From an uncultured Bacilli bacterium (GTDB lineage Bacteria; Bacillota_I; Bacilli_A; RF39; UBA660), in contig CAKOIE010000023.1 in the NCBI GenBank assembly GCA_934086395.1, forward strand, positions 1 through 24,101: a DNA stretch of 24,101 nucleotides. The letters are read 5' to 3'. The notes under the pieces were generated by a model. The model ran no database searches. It was given only the letters and a program-made list of their open reading frames with translations, and was not told where the DNA came from. Below, piece after piece: positions 8,334 to 16,062 of this stretch; the stretch's first letter is position 1, and every line of letters starts with the position of its first letter. Both the position numbers and the translations under genes were made by a program.

Positions 8334-9248
8334 GTTTACAAAAATTTTATTTATATTTTTAGTAGGTAGCATGATTTTAACATGATTAACATTTTTAATG
8401 TCATATTTTAGGGTACTGTATTTTAACTTTTCTCCATCAATACACCATCCATGTTTAGGGTAATCATCAAACTCTAATTCTAGGTGATTGGTTTTATAAA
8501 ATTCTACTCCTGATACTTTAGATGCATCCATTGTCATAAGTAGTGAAAATGTTTTAATTATATCGATACGGCGATTAAAGTTACATAGTAAGACTTCAAA
8601 TTGGTCATCATCTAATTTAACGTTACGATAAAAGTTATTTATTCCAGCGATTCGATTGGCATTGGAAATTAATATAAATGAGTAATAACCTGTTTTAGTT
8701 ATTCCATTAACGTTATATTTTATTTTATATAATTTAGTAGGGCTAAAGTAGTCTTTTATTCCTTCAATTAGGTAGGCAATGTAGCCATATTTTTTCTTTA
8801 ATTTGCGTGGTGTCTGATAAGGAACTTGCATAAACTTACCAAAACCGGCAACATAGACGAAAGGCTGATTGTTTATTAGGCAGATATCCATTTCTTTAAT
8901 GCAACCTTTAAGTAAAAGTTTTAAATTATTTTTTATATCTTTTCCATAGCCAAACATAACACCTATGTCGTTAGTAGTTCCTACAGGAATATGAGATACA
9001 ATTAATGGCTCTTTTCGTTCTAAATTACCAGTTATGATTTCGTTAAAGGTGCCATCACCACCCATACTTATGACTAAATCTACTTTTTCTAAATGAGATA
9101 TAATTTCTTTAGCGTGGCCTTGATAGCATGTAGCAATAAATTTAGGGTTGTAACCATTCTTTATTAAAATATCTTTATATTCTTTTAGGTATTTAGTTTT
9201 AAATACATGACCACTATTGGGATTATAAATTAATACGCATGTTTTCAT
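8319..9248 (-). CDS. Diacylglycerol/lipid kinase, DgkB/YegS family
   Basis: ATP-dependent lipid kinase with a DAGK catalytic domain; in Gram-positives the DgkB branch phosphorylates diacylglycerol released during lipoteichoic acid synthesis. Visible motifs are YNPNSG (residues 8-13), the nucleotide-binding GGDGTFNE (63-70) and PVGTTNDIG (88-96). The C-terminal domain has DDDQFEVLL and the late WCIDGEKL segment typical of the fold. The length of 309 residues is normal. The start is ATG with AGAGGA six bases upstream. It converges on the YfhO-family gene without a gap. The substrate is inferred; sphingosine-kinase-like and diacylglycerol-specific members cannot be separated by eye. Confidence 0.9.
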   Translation of the reverse strand: MKTCVLIYNPNSGHVFKTKYLKEYKDILIKNGYNPKFIATCYQGHAKEIISHLEKVDLVISMGGDGTFNEIITGNLERKEPLIVSHIPVGTTNDIGVMFGYGKDIKNNLKLLLKGCIKEMDICLINNQPFVYVAGFGKFMQVPYQTPRKLKKKYGYIAYLIEGIKDYFSPTKLYKIKYNVNGITKTGYYSFILISNANRIAGINNFYRNVKLDDDQFEVLLCNFNRRIDIIKTFSLLMTMDASKVSGVEFYKTNHLELEFDDYPKHGWCIDGEKLKYSTLKYDIKNVNHVKIMLPTKNINKIFVNKKID

Positions 9249-9357
9249 GGATATTCCTCTTTCATTAAATATATATTATATTTTAACATAAATATTTAAG
9301 ATTTAACTATAATTTTATCTTGTAAATGCATTTATATAGAGTAAATAAAAATATTTA

Positions 9358-9367
9358 ATGATATAAT
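9358..9367 (+). promoter_or_regulatory. Extended -10 element before the DMT permease
   Basis: A TGATATAAT extended -10 (TATAAT at 9362-9367) lies about 60 bases before the GTG start. No good -35 element is visible at 16-18 bases. Confidence 0.45.
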
Positions 9368-9425
9368 GATAAAGATATATAATTAATAAATGTGCAATAT
9401 TTATTGATATAAATGAGGTGAGAAA

Positions 9426-10262
9426 GTGTTGTTAATAAATGCATTAACATTAGCGGCAATATGTGGTGCTATTGGACAATATTTAGATAAACATTTAGTA
9501 GATATGGGAATAAGTCGAAATGATTATTTTTATTATATGTGTTTATCAATGATACCATTTTCAATTATGTTGATAATCATAGAATATTTTACAAATCAAT
9601 TAACGTTTGAGTTAAATTTTATACCATTAGTTTTATTATGTTTAGCAATGATATTAAGATATAAAAAGCAACATACCATTGTTGGTTGTCTAAAGTATTT
9701 AAACCCTTATGAAGATTCTGCCTATTTATCATTAGGTATCGTAATTGCATTTTTTATCGATGTAGTGTTAGGAATTGAAAAAATTAGTATATTTTCTATT
9801 TCGTCAATATTATTAACTTTAATTGGCGTTTTCGTTATTTCGGATTCAAAATTAAAAATTAAATATTTGCAAAAAGATCTATTTATAAGAATAGCAACAG
9901 CATTAATAATGAGCTATGTAACTCATTTTATATTACAATATTGGTCTAATGCAGTATTTCTATTCCTTATGAATTTATTATTAACTTTATTATTTTCAAG
10001 AAAATATAATTTAGAATATCACAAAAGACAAAAAAAGATTATTAAATGGATTTTTGTACAACAATTATTTGGATTTTTTTCATTATATATGAGTAATTAT
10101 TTGGCAAGTAATTCCGTAACTTTAAGCTCCTATGTAAGACCTGCTTCTATAATTATTGTGGTAATTATAGCAATGTTCTTTAAAGATAAAGAAAGAAAAC
10201 CTAAAATAAAGCAAATTTTGGGCATTTTACTTATTATAATAGGAATTATTTTGATAAATTAA
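9426..10262 (+). CDS. DMT/EamA-like membrane permease
   Basis: Hydrophobic protein of 278 residues with about 9-10 predicted membrane helices, ending in a typical drug/metabolite-transporter tail: SYVRPASIII, a hydrophobic run, then KDKERKPKIKQILGILLIIIG. EamA-like carriers export small metabolites, but nothing here shows the substrate. The start is GTG, chosen because GAGGTGA lies seven bases upstream; it gives a protein starting directly with a membrane helix. The first half diverges from the classic EamA repeat, so only the second half supports the family call. It is monocistronic, divergent from the lipid kinase. Confidence 0.7.
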   Translation: MLLINALTLAAICGAIGQYLDKHLVDMGISRNDYFYYMCLSMIPFSIMLIIIEYFTNQLTFELNFIPLVLLCLAMILRYKKQHTIVGCLKYLNPYEDSAYLSLGIVIAFFIDVVLGIEKISIFSISSILLTLIGVFVISDSKLKIKYLQKDLFIRIATALIMSYVTHFILQYWSNAVFLFLMNLLLTLLFSRKYNLEYHKRQKKIIKWIFVQQLFGFFSLYMSNYLASNSVTLSSYVRPASIIIVVIIAMFFKDKERKPKIKQILGILLIIIGIILIN

Positions 10263-10339
10263 ATTATAAATAACTGGGTTTAATATAAATATTATCAGTT
10301 CATTCTAACACTTTTCGATTGCTTTTAAAGGACTGTAAT

Positions 10340-10576
10340 TTATGTATTTAAAATCAACTTAAATGGAATAAATAAATATTTAATATAGGAAATTACTTGT
10401 TTTAAATAATTAGAAAGCTCTAATGCTGTATCACTTCCAGCATATATACCTCCATAGTTACTAAACTTCGATACTTATTTAATTGCATTTGTTTATCTAA
10501 TCTATTTTTAAGGTGTTATTTTAAACTTGTAGCTACCTGATTCATTTTTAAACTTGGTTATTTCACTTATAATTTT
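10340..10576 (-). pseudogene. Decayed coding relic downstream of tRNA-Cys
   Basis: No intact gene lies between 10263 and 10658. On the minus strand, three consecutive pieces look coding but sit in different frames. A 22-codon piece runs to a stop at 10511 and contains SGSYKFKITP. A middle piece follows, with LDKQMQLNKY. A 44-codon piece ending at 10340 contains NYGGIYAGSDTALELSNYLK. Each join needs a frameshift. I cannot name the family. The relic starts directly after the tRNA-Cys terminator. Composition alone could mislead in such AT-rich sequence, so this is a tentative call. Confidence 0.35.
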
Positions 10577-10611
10577 AAAAAAAAAATATCAACTTGATTT
10601 AGAAATTGATA
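10577..10611 (-). terminator. Terminator of tRNA-Cys
   Basis: Minus strand: a TATCAA/TTGATA stem (10611-10606 with 10592-10587) with a 13-base loop, followed by ten T (10586-10577). It is about 50 bases past the tRNA 3' end. Confidence 0.75.
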
Positions 10612-10658
10612 CTTTTATTTATTAAGCTCAAGCGTTAAAGTTCGAGCAAATTTTTCAA

Positions 10659-10732
10659 TGGAGGGGCCTACCAGATTTGAACTGGTGCTCAGGGAGTTGC
10701 AGTCCCTTGCCTTACCACTTGGCTAAAGCCCC
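10659..10732 (-). tRNA. tRNA-Cys (GCA)
   Basis: A complete 74-base cloverleaf with encoded CCA. It has a 7-bp acceptor stem (GGGGCTT with AGGCCCC, one G-T pair), D stem GCC/GGC, anticodon stem AGGGA/TCCCT with loop CTGCAAC and anticodon GCA, T stem ACCAG/CTGGT with TTCAAAT loop, and discriminator U73 as expected for tRNA-Cys. It is a stand-alone gene. Confidence 0.97.
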
Positions 10733-10735
10733 ATC

Positions 10736-10780
10736 TAATACAATATATGCAATATTTGTCATTGCAAGAATATTGTATTA
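10736..10780. repeat. Long inverted repeat in the tRNA-Cys leader
   Basis: An 11-bp perfect inverted repeat (TAATACAATAT at 10736-10746, its complement at 10770-10780) encloses a second 6-bp repeat (TGCAAT/ATTGCA). It lies directly upstream of the tRNA and its right arm overlaps the promoter -10. In the plus direction it is followed by a T-run, so it could also stop plus-strand transcription. Confidence 0.7.
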
Positions 10781-10800
10781 TATATTTTTTTTAAAGTCAA
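10772..10800 (-). promoter_or_regulatory. Promoter of tRNA-Cys
   Basis: Minus strand: TTGACT (10800-10795), a 17-base spacer and TACAAT (10777-10772). The predicted start near 10765 leaves a leader of about 33 bases before the mature tRNA. Confidence 0.8.
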
Positions 10801-10811
10801 CATAAAATGGA

Positions 10812-12404
10812 CTAGTTAAAGTCATATGAATATTCATTTTCTCGAGTTTTAATTACATAACTTTTTGATGTTGATTTATCTTTGATGTTATTTGGAATAT
10901 CAAAGAAAATTTTGTTTTCTAAATTCGAATATGTTTTTCCATATATAGTTGATGTCTTTTCACTATTATTAATATTATAATTAATTTTAGAAAATTTATT
11001 AATAATAGATTGAATATTATTATTAGTACTTCTAGCAAGAAGAGATGTTTCATCGACATTTAGTTCATAATCTACAATTAAAAGATTATTTTGGTTACGA
11101 TTATCTGGAATAATTATATCCGTCAATGTTTGACAATTATTTTCATTTATACACTTTTGATAAGTATATTCATATCTTTCTTTTATTTCAATATTGTTAA
11201 TTTTTATTGTTGTATTACCATATAAAGATGTTCCTAAATAATTTAATGTATTTAAGGATGATTTTTGGGTATTTATTTCTTTATCTAAGTTATTGGCATT
11301 AAATTTATATTCACGATAAATATTATTTGTTACTCCATTTTTATATTCATATCCTTTGTAAACCATTAGTTTTAAATTATTTACTTTAGCACTATTTGGT
11401 ACTTCATATATAAATAATAAATTTGTAGGTGTTGTAGGAATTAAATCACCATTATATACAGTTCCTAAATCTGAGAAACTATTTGCCAGGCTTGATTTAT
11501 ATATTGCCTCTTGATTTCCATTATACATAATATACATTTCTTCTGGTTTTAATTCATATTTTCCTTTATTTGTTAATGTCATGTCTAAGATAATGTATTT
11601 ATTAACATTACTTATTTGCTTATTTTTATAGTCATAAGATGTTACATAAGCATTATTTAGTTTATATACAAATTTGTCTGCTGTTAAAGAACTTCCAATG
11701 TGATACTTATGAATTGTAATTGATGTATTTATAAAGGTTGTAACCAATATAATAGATATAATTGTTCCTCCGACTATGTTTATTAAAAATTTATTTTCTT
11801 TGTAATATATAATTATTTCACGATATAATCTATGAATTTTTCTTTTTATTAAATAGTTATCTTTACCAAATTCAAACTCAAATTCCTCGTTGTCTTCAGC
11901 CTTTATTTCAAGTTCTTGCATATCTTTACTGAAATTGAATTTTTTAATATCAAATCCGATTCCTCTTACTAGATACATGAATAAGAAATAATAATGAGGT
12001 AAGTTTAAAATAAAATAGACATCTCGATACAATCTACTGGCTCTTTGAGTTAGGGTTGCCTCATATAGAGTATTTATTTTATTATATATAAATAACATTG
12101 AAATTAATAAAGTAATGTAATAAATTATGGAAAATATATATAATTTAGTTGGTTTTTTCTTTTTCTCCATTAAGTAAAACATTATACTTAGAAATCCAAT
12201 TAAAAATATAACAGCTATAAAAGAAATAGTTGGTAAATAATCTTTAGCAATATTGTAATCATAAAAGTTGTTTGATGAATAAGTTTTAAAGAATTTATAT
12301 ATTTTAACATAATAGTTATTAATAACAAGTGCTAATAAAAAGATAATTATGTGTATTATTTTAAAATACTTTATTAAAAATGCATATGGTTTTTTTAAAA
12401 TCAT
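10812..12404 (-). CDS. Multi-pass membrane protein with extracytoplasmic C-terminal domain, unknown function
   Basis: A 530-residue protein I cannot assign. Membrane helices appear near residues 12-32, 55-78, 87-106, 128-148 and 207-230, with an acidic cytoplasmic segment (AEDNEEFEFEFG) around residue 170. The remaining 300 residues would be outside the cell and beta-rich. A stretch around 268-300 (NKYIILDMTLTNKG, then LKPEEMYIMY) resembles the immunoglobulin-like fold of DUF4352-type surface domains, which is inference. A lone cysteine pair (KCINENNC) lies in this outer part. The start is ATG with AAGGGG upstream. It is the last gene of the leftward cluster, 54 bases after the LysM gene. Confidence 0.6.
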   Translation of the reverse strand: MILKKPYAFLIKYFKIIHIIIFLLALVINNYYVKIYKFFKTYSSNNFYDYNIAKDYLPTISFIAVIFLIGFLSIMFYLMEKKKKPTKLYIFSIIYYITLLISMLFIYNKINTLYEATLTQRASRLYRDVYFILNLPHYYFLFMYLVRGIGFDIKKFNFSKDMQELEIKAEDNEEFEFEFGKDNYLIKRKIHRLYREIIIYYKENKFLINIVGGTIISIILVTTFINTSITIHKYHIGSSLTADKFVYKLNNAYVTSYDYKNKQISNVNKYIILDMTLTNKGKYELKPEEMYIMYNGNQEAIYKSSLANSFSDLGTVYNGDLIPTTPTNLLFIYEVPNSAKVNNLKLMVYKGYEYKNGVTNNIYREYKFNANNLDKEINTQKSSLNTLNYLGTSLYGNTTIKINNIEIKERYEYTYQKCINENNCQTLTDIIIPDNRNQNNLLIVDYELNVDETSLLARSTNNNIQSIINKFSKINYNINNSEKTSTIYGKTYSNLENKIFFDIPNNIKDKSTSKSYVIKTRENEYSYDFN

Positions 12405-12458
12405 TATTTATGCCCCTTATCTTAAATAGATTATATCATGCAAAAAAAATAAAATAAA

Positions 12459-12794
12459 CTATTCGCTTATTTTATTAACTATTAATTGTCCTTCTTGTAA
12501 ATAAATTGTTTCATTATTTCTTAGAATATTTGATACACTTGTATTAAATGTATTTGCTACTAAGTTAAGGGTATCTCCGGCTTTTGTTACGTAATATGAA
12601 TATCCTTCTTTAGGAACCATTATAGTTTCATTTGGATAAATATAATCATTTAAGTTTAAACCATTAAGTATTGCAATTAAAGCAGGATTTACGTTATAAC
12701 TTTTACCTATTTGATATAAGTTGTCTCCTTTTTTTATTTTATAGTAATCAAAGTATTTATTGGCATCTTGATTTACATTATACATATCAATCAT
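12459..12794 (-). CDS. Small protein with two LysM domains
   Basis: A 111-residue protein made almost entirely of two LysM modules: residues about 17-61 (YYKIKKGDNLYQIGKSYNV to TIMVP) and 66-108 (YYVTKAGDTLNLVANTFNT to LIVNK). LysM binds N-acetylglucosamine in peptidoglycan or chitin-like polymers. There is no signal peptide, no membrane helix and no catalytic domain. The start is ATG (12794) with AGGGGATG six bases upstream; the short N-terminus MIDMYNVNQD is polar. Between two membrane-protein genes in a cluster, it may act with them at the wall, but its export route is not visible. Alternatives are a spore-coat-like protein or one that works inside the cell. Confidence 0.85.
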   Translation of the reverse strand: MIDMYNVNQDANKYFDYYKIKKGDNLYQIGKSYNVNPALIAILNGLNLNDYIYPNETIMVPKEGYSYYVTKAGDTLNLVANTFNTSVSNILRNNETIYLQEGQLIVNKISE

Positions 12795-12830
12795 TTTTTC
12801 ATCCCCTAATATAGGGTATTCTTAAATTAA

Positions 12831-13940
12831 TTATTTGTTAAAGATAAATATTTGATTATGATAATTATATTTCCATTCTTTATATTTAAGTAGTTGAACT
12901 TCTCCAGTAGCTTCATTATATTTGTACAAAGTATCATCTACTAAATAATAAACTGTATCATCAATTATTCTTACTATTTCAGTTATTTTTTGATTGCTTA
13001 CTTTTACTTTATATCTATCAACACTTTTATATAAGGTATTATCTTCCAAAGTATAATTATTGTTAATTTCGCTAACAAATACTTCTTCATTTTTAACTAA
13101 TGTATCAACTTTTACGTGTTCTAATTTATTACCATTTAGAAATAATCCATAATTATCTTTTTCATTTAGATGTTTAATTGTTTTCTTTTTTAAATTTAGT
13201 TCATATTCATTTTTATTTTTTAAATCTAAAAAGTACAATTTATTTTTAAATGTTCCTAAGTATAAAAGATTGTAAGATATTTCATAATTAAAGGTTATAT
13301 TTGATAAATTATTCTTTTCGGTGTCATATATGTATATTTTTTTAAAGTAATATGATGAGTCATAATCTGGAATAATTAGGTAGCGATCATTTTGATAAGT
13401 TGATTGATTATTATATTTTTCTTCTTTTAAAATATTAATTTTTTCATTATTATTAGATATCTTTAAATAACCATTGTAATTCCAAATAAGAAATGTTTCG
13501 TCGGTATTATAAATCTTAATGTTTTCATAGGTTGTTTCTTTAACTGGTTTAATTATTTTCTCATAGTTTTCACTATAAAGTTTATCATTAATAAGGTGAT
13601 AGTCTTTTAGGCCTGATGAGTCACTGCAAAGAATTTTATTATTATTTAAGTAGTCAATATTTAAACAAGTATCTTTTTCATCGGATGCTATTTTAATATT
13701 TTCAATTAATTTTCTTTTTTTAAGATATTTGGAATTTAATATTAGAGGATAATCGGTATTTTCATAGGTTAAAATAAAAGTATATTGTTTAGTGTGTTTA
13801 TCATATTTTTCATTGATTTTTACTTTATTAATAATGTAATCTATTTCATAGTTTTTTGGTATGTTCAGCACAATGATATAGATAATTATTAATAAAAGTA
13901 GTACAAATATAAATTTAACGTTTTTATTAATCTTTTTCAT
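12831..13940 (-). CDS. Membrane-anchored extracytoplasmic protein, propeller-like, unknown function
   Basis: A 369-residue protein with a basic start (KKINKNVK) and one hydrophobic helix (residues 9-28), which makes it an anchored outer-face protein; there is no lipobox. The rest is beta-rich and repetitive: short strands with patterns such as NLLYLGTFKNKLYFLDLKN and DDTVYYLVDDTLYKYNEATG look like beta-propeller (YncE/WD-like) blades. I do not recognise a named family. The start is ATG with GGAG four bases away, a rather short spacing. It follows the PH-domain gene by 28 bases, so it is probably co-transcribed. Confidence 0.65.
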   Translation of the reverse strand: MKKINKNVKFIFVLLLLIIIYIIVLNIPKNYEIDYIINKVKINEKYDKHTKQYTFILTYENTDYPLILNSKYLKKRKLIENIKIASDEKDTCLNIDYLNNNKILCSDSSGLKDYHLINDKLYSENYEKIIKPVKETTYENIKIYNTDETFLIWNYNGYLKISNNNEKINILKEEKYNNQSTYQNDRYLIIPDYDSSYYFKKIYIYDTEKNNLSNITFNYEISYNLLYLGTFKNKLYFLDLKNKNEYELNLKKKTIKHLNEKDNYGLFLNGNKLEHVKVDTLVKNEEVFVSEINNNYTLEDNTLYKSVDRYKVKVSNQKITEIVRIIDDTVYYLVDDTLYKYNEATGEVQLLKYKEWKYNYHNQIFIFNK

Positions 13941-13968
13941 ACTTCTCCATTTTAGAAAAAAAGAATTC

Positions 13969-14421
13969 TTAATTGAACTCTTTATTTTCTTCTTTTTTGT
14001 AATATTTTGCTTTTGCTTCCATCATATATGATGTTATTTCTTTTTGAATTTCTGGTAACGCTTTTTTTGATATATTAGAAAAATAAATAGTTTCTTTCAT
14101 TGTATCAATGGTTATCATTCCCCAAATAATTCCAGCATGTATTTGCATATCGTTGTATAAGTCTGGTGTAATTGAGTTTAAATCATATCCTACAAGAACA
14201 TAATCTTGAGCAATTATTAGTCTTTTATTGGTAATAGCAAGTACAGCTGTATCAAATATACTTCCATGTGATGTATTGTTTTGAGCAGCAAAAGCATAAT
14301 TTACAACTTCATCGGGATATAAATTTTCGTCAACTAATTTTGCATGTTTCTTAATCCTCCAACATATTGTGCCGGGGTATTTATTTTTAAATTTTTTTAT
14401 AATTTCATAAGTAGACGCCAT
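13969..14421 (-). CDS. Bacterial PH-domain protein (YokE-like)
   Basis: A 150-residue soluble protein. Residues about 38-130 have the pattern of a bacterial pleckstrin-homology domain: a strand with FAAQN, the core TAVLAITNKRLIIAQ, then a strand pair and a final amphipathic helix (ALPEIQKEITSYMMEAK). Such domains often bind membranes or partner proteins. There is no signal peptide or membrane helix, so it is cytoplasmic. The start is ATG with AAAGGAGAA upstream. It lies 12 bases after the thioredoxin-fold gene, clearly in one operon, and may link membrane proteins encoded next to it to the cytoplasmic face; that role is inference. Confidence 0.7.
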   Translation of the reverse strand: MASTYEIIKKFKNKYPGTICWRIKKHAKLVDENLYPDEVVNYAFAAQNNTSHGSIFDTAVLAITNKRLIIAQDYVLVGYDLNSITPDLYNDMQIHAGIIWGMITIDTMKETIYFSNISKKALPEIQKEITSYMMEAKAKYYKKEENKEFN

Positions 14422-14433
14422 TTATATTCTCCT

Positions 14434-15258
14434 TTACTTCATCATTCCAACTGATTTTAATTTTGTTTCTAGTTTTTCTTTGTTAACATATCCAGAAATA
14501 CATCCTACTACTTTACCATTTTTTAAATATAATGTTAATGGTGTTCCAAAACCAGATGATAAAGGAGTTTCTTCTTTTGATGTTGTACATTCTGCTGGAA
14601 TGTTGATACCTGAATTTAATATTTTACTGTATTCTTCACTATCAAAACTATCTGAATCATAGTAGTAAATATCTAATTTATTTTCAGCAGCAACTTCGTT
14701 ATATACTGGTTTAAAGATATTACAATAATAACATGTGTTACGTCCAAAAACATGCATAGTTACTTTTTTGCTCTTATATATTTCCATGAATTTTTTATAT
14801 GTTGAAATAGTCTTATAAGCAACTTCATCTTCTGGAATTACATTGTTTACATATTTGTTTAATTGAGTATCTAAGTTAACATTTTCTGTAACTTTATCTA
14901 CTATTTTTACTATTTCTCCGTTTTGAGAAATTACATAAACTGATTTACTACTAAACTTTTCATTTGAACTTGTTAAAGTTTGTTTTTCAGTTTCAGTTAA
15001 TTTTGTAGTATTTACTGTTGTAACTTTTACTGAATATTTGCTTTTTAAATCAATTAATTCTTCTTTAATTTTAGCATATTCATCTGAACTTGGATCACCA
15101 AAATATGTTAATGAGACTTTTTCTTTTGCTACATTTGATAAATAATCATCATATGACACAACAGCTATTTTTTTATTATTAACATAATTTACAATGATAG
15201 GTGAAAGTAAAATTATAACTAATAGTACAGGTAATAACATTTTTTTAACTTTTTCCAT
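14434..15258 (-). CDS. Membrane-anchored thioredoxin-fold protein with two Trx-like domains
   Basis: A 274-residue protein with an N-terminal membrane anchor (residues 7-24) and an outer portion. Residues about 42-135 look like a degenerate thioredoxin fold (VSLTYFGDPSSDEY, SVYVISQNGEIVKIVD) without a CxxC. Residues about 150-270 form a second, active-looking domain with Cys176-Tyr-Tyr-Cys179 and a cis-proline at Pro240 (GFGTPLTLY). Two further cysteines, Cys224 and Cys253, may form an accessory disulfide. It likely handles thiol redox on the outer face; whether it oxidises or reduces is unknown. The start is ATG with a strong AAGGAGG upstream. It is the first gene of the cluster, with its own promoter. 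Confidence 0.8.
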   Translation of the reverse strand: MEKVKKMLLPVLLVIILLSPIIVNYVNNKKIAVVSYDDYLSNVAKEKVSLTYFGDPSSDEYAKIKEELIDLKSKYSVKVTTVNTTKLTETEKQTLTSSNEKFSSKSVYVISQNGEIVKIVDKVTENVNLDTQLNKYVNNVIPEDEVAYKTISTYKKFMEIYKSKKVTMHVFGRNTCYYCNIFKPVYNEVAAENKLDIYYYDSDSFDSEEYSKILNSGINIPAECTTSKEETPLSSGFGTPLTLYLKNGKVVGCISGYVNKEKLETKLKSVGMMK

Positions 15259-15280
15259 TTTCTATTCCTCCTTAATTTTT

Positions 15281-15309
15281 ATTTTACTTGTTTTTTTCGT
15301 AATAATCAA
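15281..15309 (-). promoter_or_regulatory. Promoter of the thioredoxin-fold/LysM gene cluster
   Basis: Minus strand: TTGATT (15309-15304), a 17-base spacer and TAAAAT (15286-15281), 22 bases before the ATG at 15258. The -35 element begins right after the HAD gene stop codon, so the cluster can be expressed apart from it. Confidence 0.6.
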
Positions 15310-15849
15310 TTATTTATGGGGATTTTTTGTATATTTGTTGTGATATTCATTTATTCTAATTGCTTGTTCTTCGGCTGTTTCGTTTAAATTGTAATCTGGT
15401 GGATAAAACCCTAAATTTTCATTTAGTATATTTATTATAGGTACTATATGATGTGGCTGTAATCCGAGATATAAATCTGGCAAAACTTGATGTTTTTGTA
15501 ACTCGCTATCTTTAATCAATTCATCATCTAGGATGACATAGTCTTCAATTTTGTGACTATCTATATAATCTTTAATTTCTAATTCTTTTGAACTGTTTAT
15601 AAAAGGTGTAACATCAGATATTTCAATACCTAATTCTTTTAGTGGAATAACATAATTTTTGTAAAATATTGATTTGTAGTAATCAATTCCACGTTGTTGA
15701 AATGAGTATTTGTTAGAGGTAGTTGCTATAACTCTAGCATTAGTTAAGTCTATTATTTGTTTTAATATCTTAGCATTTTCTAGTGATACACCTTCCATTT
15801 GGTACCAATTGTTAATTACACCATCAAAATCTAAGAATATATATTTCAT
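15310..15849 (-). CDS. Small HAD-superfamily phosphatase (SAK_2-like)
   Basis: A 179-residue soluble protein of the haloacid dehalogenase superfamily, like the HAD domain found in 'Swiss army knife' RNA-repair proteins. Motif I is FLDFDGVIN with the nucleophile Asp7 and acid/base Asp9. Motif II is ATTSN (residues 42-46), the motif III lysine is probably Lys88, and motif IV is ILDDE (106-110). It is cap-less or has a minimal cap. The substrate is unknown. The start is ATG with AAAGGAGC upstream. A decayed copy of its first third plus its upstream region occurs at about 20630-20780. A TATAAA-like -10 (about 15873) precedes it without a clear -35. Confidence 0.85.
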   Translation of the reverse strand: MKYIFLDFDGVINNWYQMEGVSLENAKILKQIIDLTNARVIATTSNKYSFQQRGIDYYKSIFYKNYVIPLKELGIEISDVTPFINSSKELEIKDYIDSHKIEDYVILDDELIKDSELQKHQVLPDLYLGLQPHHIVPIINILNENLGFYPPDYNLNETAEEQAIRINEYHNKYTKNPHK

Positions 15850-15958
15850 AGTTTGCTCCTTTGTTGGTTATTTTATAATATTAAATCAAATTTGAAAAGT
15901 ATTTATTATGATTTTATCGGTAGTAACCTTTTATTTTAATATTAAATATTGCATTTAT

Positions 15959-15980
15959 TTATTCCAGTACACTGGAATAA
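15959..15980. promoter_or_regulatory. Perfect inverted repeat upstream of the HAD gene
   Basis: Two perfect 10-bp arms, TTATTCCAGT and its complement, separated by two bases. In the plus direction CTTTTTT follows, so it could be a terminator. Its GC-containing core and near-palindromic shape also fit an operator about 110 bases upstream of the HAD start. It is not present in the decayed HAD copy at 20630-20780. Confidence 0.5.
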
Positions 15981-16021
15981 CTTTTTTAAGCAGTACAATT
16001 TGTAATATACATAAATTAATC

Positions 16022-16045
16022 AAAAAAATTCCGCTAAAAGCAGAA
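16022..16045 (-). terminator. Terminator of the phosphoesterase/small-gene operon
   Basis: Minus strand: a 6-bp stem TTCTGC/GCGGAA (one U-G pair) with a TTTTA loop is followed by TTTTTTT (16028-16022), about 20 bases after the 49-codon gene. Confidence 0.75.
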
Positions 16046-16062
16046 CTCTTTAGATTTAATTA

